The notes under the pieces were generated by a model. The model did no database searches. It was not told the DNA's origin and saw only the letters and a list, made by a program, of their open reading frames with translations. Source: Pristionchus mayeri (Eukaryota > Nematoda > Chromadorea > Rhabditida > Neodiplogasteridae). Taken from it: 64,000 nucleotides of DNA. This document shows positions 12,108-24,132 of the stretch, one piece after another (within the stretch, counting starts at the first letter, position 1; every line of letters starts with the position of its first letter). The position numbers were made by a program, and so were the translations under genes. The DNA lies in NCBI GenBank assembly GCA_036245805.1, contig BTRK01000002.1, positions 43,010,661-43,074,660 on the forward strand. Direction: 5' to 3'.

Positions 12108-14000
12108 GCAGCCACAGCGTGCGATCTCTCAGGAAGCCTTTCGAATCTCGTCAGCTTTTCTCCTTTCCCGAACATGTCAGAATGATCTTCAATTGTGTGA
12201 TAAAGTCGCATCTATTTCAATCTCGCATTCTTCCCCTACTTTGCAATCGAATAATAAGGAGAAATTGGGGCAGGGGACTGTTTCAAGAAATTCCTCGAGT
12301 GGCGTTCATCAGTTAGCGCTGTCAAGGTCGCCGCCTCTCAGCTAAAGAGAAAAGGGAGAGGCAAAGTAGAGGGAGAGGGAGGAGGGGAGAGAGAGAGATT
12401 TGTTGTTGTGATGGGGCAGCTTACGCAGTTTTCTGCGCAAAACGTAGTAGTACTATCGAACCAGAAATCGGACCATCCCTTGAGAAAGAATGGGCGGAAT
12501 TCTGGAGTTTGCTAAAAAATTAGAGGAATGGCCACAGTGTTATCCCAAGAGCGCAGACTCGAAGACAGGATGTATCTTTTTTTGGCATCAGGAAGCACGT
12601 GTAGATGGAGTGAATTTCCAATGACCAAAGATCACTTATCACTCTATTTATCTTCCCTGAGGTAATCAGTTGCAGTAATGCAAAGTGCTCTGCACTCACG
12701 CCGCTTGTTGTTCCCCTTTTTGGTTCAAGGTCTGAGCGGCTAAACGAGGCGCGCACTTGACTCCGCCGGGCACTGTTCAAGGGTCGCTAGGAGGGGCTGG
12801 AGGTAACGACTCTCTTCAATCTCCCTGCTATCTCACCTGCACAGCTGGCGAGATATCACGCGGAATTAAGAGACAAAGCCTTTTCTGGCCCATTATTTCG
12901 ACAGTTTTAAGGGCTTTCCGACTAATTCGAAAGGGCATTCCTACCTACACTGGAGTACCTGCTGTTCCTTTGTGACAGCAGACATTACAAAAGGGACAAC
13001 TGATTTCCAAGTGATATTTGTGTAAGCAAGGGCCGATCGCAAGAAATTGTTTCTTCCTTTTGGGAGAGTATTCAGAATCAAGAGGTCAATACTTCATCTC
13101 TGCTTCATCCCGATCACTGAGCTCAAATATCAGTTGTTGTTCAGTTTTTCTTTACAATGACACTGGAATGCATAGTGCCTGTAAAGATAGCCAGCACAGA
13201 TCGCTTGAAGGACACTTGAGATTCGAAAAAGCTACTACTCGAGAACCCGAGTAACCCCCCCGGTGACCCAAATTGCTGAGATAACTCGGCTAAAGTGATT
13301 GGCTTACGCGTTACGCAAGAGAGCGGAAGCGAATAGGGATGAAGTGTTTCAGTTTTACTAGAGGTCAACTCGCTAGACACTGACCGATTTACGCCGGCAT
13401 AACAGTGATCTCGAGCGAATCCAGTCTGAAAGATGGGATGTTACCTTTACTCTGGGAACGAGGATTATTATCGACTCTATCAGTGAGCCCATATTAATTC
13501 ATCTGCTAATTACAATAAATAATATAATTAAAAATTTGCTTTATTAACACGCCGAGCGGCGCCGCACACGGCAAAGCCAGTGTTTACAAGCAGAGAGAAA
13601 TCAAACGAGAAGCAAAAGTACAAGCGATTTTCGAAAAACCTCCTGGGAGAATGCGGAGTAGCCTATCCTAAGAAGGGGAGATCAGCGTAAAAAAGACATC
13701 GAACCTCTGGGGAATGAGGTACGGAAAGTTTTCACTCCTACGGAAAGTTACGGAAAGATCAAAGACCAACGATATGGGTACTACTTTAGCATATATAATG
13801 GCGAGAGGAGGGAGATCAAAGATCAAAGACATGAGGGTTCGTCTACTGTATATAACAAGAAATGGAAGCGGGATCATAGATCAACGATACAAGGACTTAT
13901 CTAAATAATCTATCGTAAACAATGAGAAACGGATGATAAATCATAGATCAAAGAGTAGAGATCAAAGACTAAAGATCAAAGATCAGAGATCACTCGCTCC
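12108..14000. other. intergenic region
   Basis: No gene recognised. A purine-rich stretch lies near 12350-12400. A loose array of ATCAAAGATCAAAG-type words occupies about 13800-13995, beside the transporter's 3' end. The same word recurs in introns elsewhere (28645, 32690, 37090, 47505, 49870). Confidence 0.5.
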
Positions 14001-17000
14001 TCAGTACTTGAAGGCGTCATCGTCGTCGATCCAGCAGTCGTCCGCGGCATCGGGCAGCAGAGGCTCGTGATCCGCCTGGAAGTGATCTTTGGATATTACT
14101 AAAAATTATAAGATCGACAAAATGATTGCAACCAATCCATTGGACATCTCATCTAGTAATGCAAACAGCACATTGGAAGCCAAAGCGATCTTTGGATTTT
14201 GATCCATGTTCTCTGATCCCTAGTAAAGTTGCGTCCTTCCAACAATCAATAATTTGTATTTCCAATTATAAAAGTGGTTGATCTACAGTATCCTCTCGTT
14301 TAACTTCAAAAAGTCGATCTTTGATCAGCACGAACCTCGTAGAGCGACTCCTGGCTCTTGCGGATCTCGGTGACGACATGCAAGGAGAATGGTTTATCTT
14401 TGAACTTTTTTTTTTGTCTACGATACATGGACAATTGACCGATCACTGGAGACTCCAGTCTGGAGTTTATGCTAAAAGAATTTGCTAAATCCGTGAAACT
14501 CAACTCCGGTAACTTTATATATTTACTAGTCGAGGTCGGGCGAATGGATCGATAAATGAGTTACTGTATCGACTACAGTATACCTCGTGGGCCTGCTTGC
14601 CGAGACTCTCGGGCATGCAGCGGTAGATGAAGATGAGCGAGAAGAGGGAGGGCAGGATGAAGAGCACCACGAACGAGGCACCACCGATCAGCTGAAAAGA
14701 ATGGTTCAAGGTACGGTACCTGGATCAGGTCAGGGTACGGTACCAATCGGGATTACGGTAACTAGGCCCAATGGTACCGGAACAGCTAGCTTTGATAGTC
14801 CGGAAAAGGCCGGAGAAGAAAATACAACTTGAAAATACAAGAACTAATATTCAGATGGTGCAAACACTGATCAATCGGCCAGTACGAATCAGATTGATGT
14901 TTCCGGGGAATGGATACGGTATCATGGGCAACGGTAATCGATAATCTCACCCGGTAAAGAGGTACGGTGGCGAAGTTGGTGGCAGCGATGAGCGCGTTGC
15001 TCACAGCATAGCAGATCGAGAAGACCTGCTAATAGCTAATTGACTACAGTACACCTACTGTTTCCCTGGCTATGACCTAACGGAACTCATAGAGGCGGAA
15101 TGAGCAATTCGTGCAGTCTCATGCCTACAGTAGCTCTCCTATGCCGTACCCATCCCTTACCGTAGCGCGATGTCGCTGCGAGACCATCTCGGTGGCGACG
15201 AACCACGACAGCGGCCCGAGCACGAGTCTGCAATCATTGATTCTTCAGACGCGAACTATTGAATTCCTCCGAATTTTCTGATGAAGTACTAGAGAACTAA
15301 TGAATGGGACGACTTTTAGCACTTTCCGATGCTTCTATTGATCGATTATCGATCATTGACTACATTAATCAAGAGAAGAAAATAGATATACCCGAATGAG
15401 ATACAGTATCCGAGGACGGCGGCGAGCGCGGCGTACTTGAGGGCGGGATGCGCGTGCGTGCAGTGCGAGAGGACAGCGAACGCGAGCAGAAACGTCTGCA
15501 AGGAATACGGTAGATTCGAGATTATCGCCAAGTGATTTTTACACATTTTCTACGAGAATGCGCTCTCATTATTACTCTTCACCGGAACACTATGAGATAG
15601 CCTATGCGTGAAACACATCTGATTAAAACGAATGGTGTGAATTGGCAAAACTTGATTCTTTCCATCACAAAATACTTTCTAGAAATGATGCTAATGTGGC
15701 TTTCCTACTCTTAAAGTTACCGGACGAGGACGAAATTGACCCCCTATTTTTTGTCCTCCATCGAATAGCCGATCGCTGAATTAGTTGAGAATGAATATAC
15801 AAAAATGCTAAAAATCAATAATAGCCTCAAGGGAAAGCCGGAAATGATCAGCGTAATCCCGCGCTCTCTCACTTTTGCATACTCTCTCGTACACGCGACG
15901 AGATCAGGGTCAGATCAGGGTTTCGTCCTCGTCCGGTAACTTTAATCTGACGAAAAAAAAGAAGAAGGAAAATCGATTCCAGCTCACATTGGTGATGATG
16001 CCGAATCCGATGATCAGTTTCCGCCTCGGGAATCGATCGATAATCGTCGATCCGACTACGCACGAGAGCGTGAAGATCACCATGAGCAGCATCGAGGAGT
16101 ACTGGGAGACCGAACTGACGAGAATATCGATTATTGATCACTTTTCATAGCAAACACTTTTCAAATTTGAGCTAATAAGGATCATTTCGAGAAAAGTTTG
16201 AGATTTTACAGGATATGTTTCAATGAGGCTTCTAAAGATGTTCGAATGGAACGGAATGGATCACTGTCAATCTCCGTAGCTAAAAGACTACTATGACAAC
16301 TAAAAGGCGTGATGCAGGCGAGATTTCCTCCTACCGTAACCAGCTACAGTACCTGGATAATTTGAGTGCGAGGAAGAAGTAGGTGGAGGACTGGAGGAGG
16401 GGGTAGAAGGAGAGGGTGAGCACGAGGACAGCGCACGAGAGGAGGATCGCACGACGGATGTGGAAGGTGGACAGACACTCCTGAAAGAGTATGAAATTAT
16501 TAGCTAATCAATAAATAGATCAATAAGCCAATCAATAAATGGTGTTGAAGGTTAAATAACAAGAGGCATGTAAGTGAAATGCGCGCCGACGTTCCTTGTT
16601 AGAGATGTCGGCATCACTAACAAGGGAAGGCCTTGCAATGTCTTTGGACTTTCGGAACGCCACCTAGTGGGATCGATAGATGACCGAATTATAAGAACTC
16701 CTGCAAAGTTCAAATTTGCTGAACGCCCTCAGGGCATGAGAAAAATCCATATTTGTGCTTCCGTTGTGGGTATGCAAACCCTTCTAAGAGACCCTTCAAC
16801 CAACCGTAAATAATCAATAAGGGTGAAAAATGAGAAAGATCAGCGCTCCATCTGCTCACCCTGAAGCTACTCTGCCGCTTGCCGGCCTCCACCGCGCGCT
16901 CGCGCTCAATTTGCCACAGGATCTCGTCGTGACTGCAAGGCAAATCGATAGTTACAGTAACTCGATCGATACATGGGCTCCTCTGTGACCTAAACAACCC

Positions 17001-20000
17001 TCAGCATATCATTAACTGGCCAGACAATATAAAAGACCAAACGTCATTCACGCACCCCTCGTTTCCCTTCAGCCCGGCGCCCAGGAAGAAGTCGAGCGAA
17101 CGGATGGCACCCGCACGGTCGTTCCTATAAACATCAATATTTCGCGACCGTATTTACTAAATTTCTGAACTTCTGTCACAGAGATGATCACAAATCAGCA
17201 GAAGTATGCACATACATGGGCAGAGATTGCTGCTGAGTTTCAAAATCAGGGAGGGTACCCACTAGTTCCACAAAACCAGCCACAAAACCGGCAGTTTACT
17301 GAAACTGATATCCTAAAACTGTTTGAAGTATGATTGGCACTATCCAAAAGCGGGAGGGTCTTGCTGTCAGCAGCAATGTTGCCCACGTGTAGGTATGCAG
17401 AAGAGAATCAGTGAAAGTAGGGCAAAGACCAAATATCACCTCATGATGAGCAGGTACTTGGGCGTCTCGGGCACGAGCCAGACGATGAACAGTGAAAAGA
17501 CCTAAAAAGATCATTGTTATATCTTAATCTTTATGATTTTGATGAATCCGTAAGTCATAGTATATGAAATCACAATCGCATCTCACCTCGGGCGGAATCG
17601 AGGAGAGGAGGAGGGGCGAGAGCGCGTAGCCGAGCACCCGAAAACGAGCTGATTAGTGCATTTTAGAGTTGTTGTTGATTTCAGTTGTGTCAAAACATCA
17701 AGACACTGGAGGTTCGTTTCAAGCAAGTTTCGAATACAGAGGTGATTTATGAAATGATTTCTCGTAAATTTTCGTTGGAAAAAATACTAACATAAAGAGC
17801 ACGCCGATGGTAGGGTTCACTGCGGTCAATATAGTACAAAAATCGATCAGAATCAGAAAATACGCTCGGAACGATAAATTCCTGCGACTCACATTGCTCA
17901 TGCCCAGCACGGATCCGAGGACGCACATGGCACCGTGACCTATCTCGCAGAAGAAGGAGACCTCGCCGCGTATCGAGAGAGGAGCTGTCTCCTGCAGGGA
18001 AAGAGGGGTTACTGTAGGCGAGGATGCGACGAAAGGTAAGATTACGGTATCTCACGAACTACGCAACCGTACAGGAACGAATAAACTATAAATATGTATC
18101 ACGCTCTGCGGACATAAACATTTTTCTATCAGTCTTTGACTCAAAGAGGAAATGTAGAGTTCCCTAGTTCATGAACTAATGCAGACCATTTCCCTGCTAG
18201 GAGCGGATGTTGTAAAAGCAATGAAGGTACGGAATGAATACGGTAGGACTACAATATACCTGGAGGTACAGTATGAGGCAGGCATCGCAGAGCGGGGAGG
18301 CGACGGCGGTCAGCGAGCGGCCGATCACGACGAGTTCGGGCAGACCGAGACTGGAATGGGAGGGATTCGGTAGGATTACGGCAATAATAAACGTATTTTT
18401 GTCACTCTAGGGTAAGCTACATTATAAAAAAGCACGAAGCAACAGTAAGCTGCCCTAAACATACGTGCACAAAGAATAACGAACACCTACCGTACTCCGG
18501 CTAACTGCACCACCGTCGAAGCGAGCGTCACCGCGCAGCCGATGATGTAGCCCTCTTAAAATCGATAAGTCAATATTTCAAGGTCTCGATAATGGCTGAG
18601 TTTCACACGCTGCCTTTAACAACGAAAGAACGAAAGAGCGAGTTTGATAATGAAATCCGGACTTTCTCTATAAAAAAATCAATAGCATAAATTCAGTGAT
18701 TTCCTAGCTGTGACGCAATGGATAACTCACGCCGTCTGCCGTACTCGTCGAGGAACATGGGCGAGATGAGTGCGCCGAAGATCTGCAATATCGTCGCTAA
18801 CGAGCGGAAGTCCCGGATTTCGGATTTGTGATAGCTCCAGAACGGAAAACTAATTGTCCGTGCTAAACACAGAAAGTGAGGGAGCCGTGACTACTGGAAC
18901 AGAAAAAAAGGTACCTGGAAGAAGAACCAGGCGTTGAGAGTGGCCGAGCGGACGAGCGAGAGCGTGCCCTCATTGAGCGAGTATCCACGGTGGCGGTACG
19001 AGCGGGCGATGAAACTGAGAATATCGGTGGTAAAGAGCGCAAGTCAGAGCAGAGCGATGTTCACGGAATGGTAAATTTGTTTATTTTGTTTCTAGCGAGC
19101 GCGTGGAAAGCACAACGAAATAAACAGCACGATTCGTTCTTTAAGCGAATACGAAACCTATTCCATCTCCTGCTACCCCAGAAGCAATAAACCCTTCCGC
19201 GAGCTCGCTAGAACAAAGATTTGTGCTGGTTAGCAATGATGGGTACCTGTCGAGTGCCTCCACTGCCGTGTTCACGGAGGAGTTGGTGAAGCCGGAGGGG
19301 AAGTTGGTGACGAAGGACAGCGAGACGTACACTGGAAGAGGGCGAATTGAGAGGGATCAAATACAGTTTACGGGTTAGAGGATTGCTTTTATCATAACCG
19401 AAGAGATCATAGGATCAAGAATGAGTGCAATGAACAAGACAATCAATTTACTTTTTCAGACCCACAAAAATCGAACAAAGTTGAAGCAAGATCACACAAA
19501 GATCACATATAAAACTCACAAGAACTTCAGTGAAGCTCGCTCAAGCCGACAAGAAGAAGAAGAAGTGGCAGAAAATAAAGAAATGAGCTCAAGCTCAGGT
19601 GGAAACGCGAGGCAAACTAGGGGAGGCTACTACCCAAAATCTCAGAAATTCCAGAAGGCACATTTAATAACGAGAGGATTTAAATGGAAGCGAGTTAATA
19701 TTAATTGACAACTCGTAATTAAAGAAAAACAGCGATAACGAACGAGAAATCGAAGCACGTTAAACAACTCGAGCAGGTCTGGAACATGAGCGCGCTAAAT
19801 TTAAACGAGTGCAAAAGAGCATGCCATGATTTGGCGATAATAGGGACGGCAGCCCGAATTTTTGAGTTCGGAATATTGGTTGCCTCCTTCCGACGCTTTT
19901 CTTTCAAACTACCGTACTTTTCAAGCCAAATTCTTTCATTATTTTAAAACATTTTTAAAAAATATTTAATGTGATTTTTCGACAATTTTATTGATTGGAA

Positions 20001-21003
20001 TGAATATGAACACATCTTGAAAGAACAACAAGCAAAGCAAAAAGAGATATGTTGCAGAACCGGAGAAGCACGATGTGATCGAAAATATACGTGTTTTCAG
20101 AATTATGTGTTGAAGCTTCATTTCCTCAGTTTTTGGTAGATTATCAATCACAAAAAATTGTTTTCACAATAAAAATAAATATAAATATCAAATAAAAGAG
20201 AATGAGGCTGTCAAAATTGAGCGTTTTACCGTTGTGAAAATACATTTTCGGTGTTTGCAAAGAGGACGACTTCCGTATATTTGATATTTTTTGATATTTG
20301 TTTTAGAGCAGCATTTCCCAATTTATGGTAAAAAACCAGAAATATACGGAAGTCGTCCTCTTTTTAAATGATTTTTAAAGTTCTCGGTTTCGTAATCTTC
20401 CTGATTCTGAAGTTCTATCAATATTAAACTATTCTTTCTATTATTATACGATGTTTCATTGCTGTCGGAGTACCGTTAACATAAGAAAAAAAATTATTGA
20501 ACCTCAATCATGAAGTTTTACAACGCAGCCGAATTTCAGTTTGCGATAATTTTATTTTAAAAAAACGTGACTTGCGATGCGCTCCACTTGGACTGAAAGC
20601 GTCGGCCTTTTGCTTATCATTCATTTATGTTTTTCTAATTAATTAAAATATTTTTTACAAAACTAAAGTGAAAAATCGGAATGGGGCAGGCATAGCTTTC
20701 AGTTGTGTACAATTTTGTGAATTGTTTTGCTCGTTCGTTAACAGCGTTGCAGTCCCTAGGCGATAATTTACATTTAAAGTGACCTTCACTAATGATCTAA
20801 TGGCCTAATTAGCACACTCTAAGTACCACATAAATGATCTATGATACCCAAATGAAAGCGCTCTAAAGAACAGAACAGGGAACGACATCATGGCCAGTTC
20901 CTGATCAAAGTCCTACCGTATCCCGAGAAAGCACCGTACCAGTGAGGAGGAAGAGGAGGTCACGCCGTCGGTAGAAGGGACCAGCTCCCGTCGAGAGCCC
21001 CAT
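14001..21003 (-). CDS. SLC2/GLUT-like sugar transporter (possible pseudogene)
   Basis: Major-facilitator hexose transporter by motif order. Coding exons, 5' to 3' on the minus strand: 21003-20940, 19331-19247, 19014-18915, 18782-18731, 18554-18491, 18350-18260, 17991-17893, 17637-17587, 17501-17440, 17124-17056, 16932-16860, 16480-16353, 16114-15988, 15495-15392, 15227-15161, 15025-14951, 14691-14584, 14377-14336 and 14075-14001. All phases agree and the sum is 511 residues, normal for a GLUT. Family marks: FLDEYGRR after TM2, VIGRSL in TM4, SIRGEV, VPETPKYLL before the central loop, LLQSSTYFF at TM7, IDRFPRRK after TM8, GPLSWFVATE at TM10 and MPESLGKQ after TM12. The classical QQLSG of TM7 is not preserved, so the substrate may not be glucose. 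Two acceptors lack AG: 17638-17639 (GG) and 14378-14379 (AT). First intron 1.6 kb. A 21-base leader (21004-21024) follows TTGCAG and may be a trans-splice site. Confidence 0.85.
20261..20361. repeat. hairpin in the transporter's first intron
   Basis: AGAGGACGACTTCCGTATAT on the left is matched by its reverse complement at the right end (ATATACGGAAGTCGTCCTCT), separated by about 60 AT-rich bases. Confidence 0.75.
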
Positions 21004-21641
21004 TCACTGAGAGACGAAGGGGCACTGCAAGGGAGGAGTACGGTAATGGAGAAGTGAGGGATACGGTAGGAATCGATAAAGCGATGGCGTGAGAGGGACG
21101 GAAGGATGCTAGGAAAGGGCTGTGGTAAAATAATATATGGAAAGCGATAAGACATGTAATTGGAAAGCCGAAAATAGTCTGAAAATCTCTTCCTGTCATG
21201 CGAGTAAGCGCGTGAAGGGGAAAGAGAGGGAAAAAGGCACGAAAAGGAGCAAGACAAGCGTGAAATCAATCGATAAAGCGCGGAATTAGCATAAATCAGA
21301 GCGAAACACGCGAAAACCGTGCGAATCGCGTGCCCTTGCACTCGGTCAGCGGTCAATCGACCAGGAGAGAAAGAGGCGCTTCCCTTCCTCCCTCCGTTCT
21401 TTGACCTACCCTCTCCTCCCAGAGATCGGAAGGCGACTGCGCTCTCTCACTTTCACACACTCTCTCGCTATGTCTGTTTGGGTGTGCAAGGACTGGGAAC
21501 CACTCTTCGGTTTGTATCACACAGCGTGTCAAAGCGGGGGAAAATGCTCATTTTCGTGGCAGATCTAATCCCTTTCATTCACGGATTAACGGAGGATGAA
21601 TCCGTCGGAATTGTAGGGTTTTTCGTACATTCTTCGATGTA

Positions 21642-21960
21642 GCACCCTAGTAAAATCGAAAATGAAAAATCGAAAACCATCAAATTGTGGGCAAATGGTT
21701 TGGCAAGGCGTGTGTGCAAACGCCGAATCGATAGCTTCATTTCAGACAGAGGAGATGTCTCTAGAGTGGGGAAAACGACCGATTTCCGCTGTTTTCACTA
21801 GATTTTTAGTACATTTCTTAACATTGCGCCCTAACAAAATTGAAAATGAAAAATCGAAAAACATCAAATTGTGAGGAAAGAGTTTAGGAAGGCGTGTGTC
21901 CAAACGCCAAGTCGATATCTTCATTGCCCGCTGAGGAGATAGCTCTGGAGTGCGCAAAAT
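21642..21960. repeat. 185-bp imperfect tandem duplication
   Basis: GCACCCTAGTAAAATCGAAA at 21642 and GCGCCCTAACAAAATTGAAA at 21827 start two copies. They share AAATGAAAAATCGAAAA, CATCAAATTGTG, GGCGTGTGT and CAAACGCC in the same order, then diverge. Confidence 0.75.
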
Positions 21961-22312
21961 AAGGCTTGATCCATCGAATTTCGTTATGTTTCTACCAAAA
22001 CGGAAAAGGGAACGACAAGAAGTGCTTGGAAAATTGTAGATTCAGATGTGTTTCACTGTTCAAAGGCCCGGAGAAAATGAGAGGTAAAAGCAATCAAAAA
22101 CGATCTGGATACGTTTCACGATAAATATTTGGGATCATCAATGAATGGAAGGTAAGACGCGACATTTTCCACAACCCGATTCGTGGGATGGTAAAGGTAT
22201 GACAGTGAGAGAGCGAGATGGAGCAAAAAAATGATCCGCCACGCAAATGAGGTTTCTTCCCTCATTTGACACGCTGTGTATCAGAGATCGCTATGACTCT
22301 CTTCATTTTACG

Positions 22313-22734
22313 TAGGGATGGCAAAAATAGTCATTTCGATTGTCCCCGACTATTGTTGTCCTCATTTCCGGGGCAGCGCGGTGTCCCCGACAATGAATGG
22401 TCCACAAATGGGGACACTAAATAGTCGGGGACACTCGAGTGTCCCCAATTTTAACGGTGGTTAAAAATTGTTTAAAAAAAGAAAAAAATAGGAAAAAAAA
22501 CATATGTTTCAAATACTTTGGCTATGGTTCATCGTCATGACTTCCTTGGTCCGTAATTTTAAAATTTCGGCTAACTTTTAAATGTTATTTGAGAACTGCG
22601 AACAAATGAAATGTGTTTTAGTAAATTAATGAAAGCTTATCTTTCGGCAATTCATTATCCGAATCACCGATCAACTGGAAATGTCGGAATAAAATTGACA
22701 GAGTTTTGGATGAGGACAATTTTGGCCATCCCTA
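22313..22734. mobile_element. hAT-type MITE (422 bp)
   Basis: Terminal inverted repeats TAGGGATGGCAAAAATAGTC (left) and the complement of TAGGGATGGCCAAAATTGTC (right), flanked by 8-bp direct repeats ATTTTACG and ATTCTACG (one mismatch). The interior repeats GTGTCCCCGAC / GTCGGGGACAC palindromes near 22350-22450. No transposase. Confidence 0.8.
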
Positions 22735-22840
22735 ATTCTACGTTATCTCTCGCCGACAAGATGAGAGAGCACGGAGAATGAAGAGGGCAATTTCTCGAGA
22801 AGCCTTCATGATGCTTAAATGAAGTTTCAGTGTGGTCACT

Positions 22841-22894
22841 AGGTCGGATGATAACAGTGGCATCATCGAGTCGAGGTCATAATTCCCATCCGAC
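22841..22894. repeat. short palindromic element, AGGTCGGATGA family (diverged)
   Basis: Begins AGGTCGGATGATAAC and ends with the complement, ATAATTCCCATCCGAC. It is a decayed copy of the hairpins at 32098, 46299 and 60522. Confidence 0.6.
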
Positions 22895-23340
22895 GTAATG
22901 CCGTTTCATCCCAAGTTGTAATTAACGAATTAGTTATGGCGAAAATATATTTATTGAGACTTGCTGTTAATCTAAACTGTCCGTTGCTTTGTAGATCTTT
23001 AGAAAACGGTGAGGACTAATGATAGAAGGAGTGAAGTGACGAATGAGAGCGAGAGAAATGGAGAAGAGGACGACGTTGGATGGTAATCGTCGCACAATGC
23101 TGAAATGGATGAGTTTGTATCAACATTTCGCCGATTTCCCCCTTATAGTAACCATTCAATATTAGATTCTACACATAATTGTAATTTTAATGAAGAACAC
23201 AGGAGCAGACCAAACATACACTCATTGTAATAGAGGTGAGCAGCTTGCTTGTAGAAAAATCCAATGCAAAATGCTGCACTCGAGCCCTCATCGCACAAGC
23301 ATTTCGAAAGGAGGTAGTTCCTGAATGTAACTAGATAGAT

Positions 23341-23492
23341 AGGTCGGATGATAACCTTCCGGATTATCACCAAAAAATTACCCTTCTACATAATTTTCAC
23401 AGAAGCATTTTGAACTCAGTGGGAGTCTAGTGTGAACAGATTGGGAAAGGGTACAATTTTTGGCTATCATCCGGAAGGATATAATCCGACCT
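23341..23492. repeat. palindromic element, AGGTCGGATGA family (longer form)
   Basis: Left end AGGTCGGATGATAACCTTCC; right end GGAAGGATATAATCCGACCT. The arms extend through CCGGAT..ATC..CCAAAAA, with about 70 bp of interior. Confidence 0.7.
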
Positions 23493-23740
23493 ATTCCCTT
23501 GTGAATTGCATGTCAATAAAGTATATCATCAATGCGACCGGAGAACAACTAACTGATCGCAGAAGTTGAATTGTACCAACGACAGAAATTTCATCTTGAT
23601 CAGGTCGTCGATAATGCGAAAACGAATATCCACTTTTAACAATTTGCGCAAAATACGATGCATCTGAAGATACGGTGTGCTTTTCTAGGTCATTCACTGA
23701 ATGTGTCTGATAAATTTGGACAGTATCTAGCTGTTATTAG

Positions 23741-23763
23741 TTAGGTTAGGCTTAGGCTTAGGC
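23741..23763. repeat. interstitial telomere-like array
   Basis: TTAGG followed by three perfect TTAGGC hexamers, the telomere unit of rhabditid nematodes, preceded by TTAG at 23737. Confidence 0.75.
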
Positions 23764-24132
23764 CTTGCCTAATATTGAATCGGTATTGAATTAGTGGAGT
23801 AAAATCGGAAATATCTTGTGCATAAAACAACATTTTCTATTGAAATGAAGGATAACCTCCGGCGTCATGATACAAAATTCAGAAAGCCACGGGCCATAGT
23901 TGTCATTGGCTTGCTTTAGATCATAATATATGTCTGCTTTATGATTAGTAAATGCTGCGTGATCTTCAGCGACCTGAATAATTCTATTTGTATTCGGTTG
24001 CGGTTATTGGTTTATACACGGCACAAGTAAAGATGGTGTAAGACCATATTTCGACTATGTTATGTAACAGGTCATAACATACATTGAAAGCATCTTCACT
24101 ACTCAAGCCGAAGCCTTAAAATTTGATGTTGT

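Larger units (their letters stand above)
21025..24132. other. gene-poor, repeat-rich region
   Basis: No gene seen on either strand. It holds a tandem duplication, a hAT MITE, two palindromic elements and a short telomere-like array (listed separately). TACGGTA words cluster at 21038-21070, just upstream of the transporter. Confidence 0.5.

Noticed and set aside
17786..17830. Extra exon NPTIGVLFM between two transporter exons
   Set aside because: Joining it to the previous exon gives TGA at once, and leaving it out gives a GLUT-length protein in frame with a natural GMSN-VLGYALS join.
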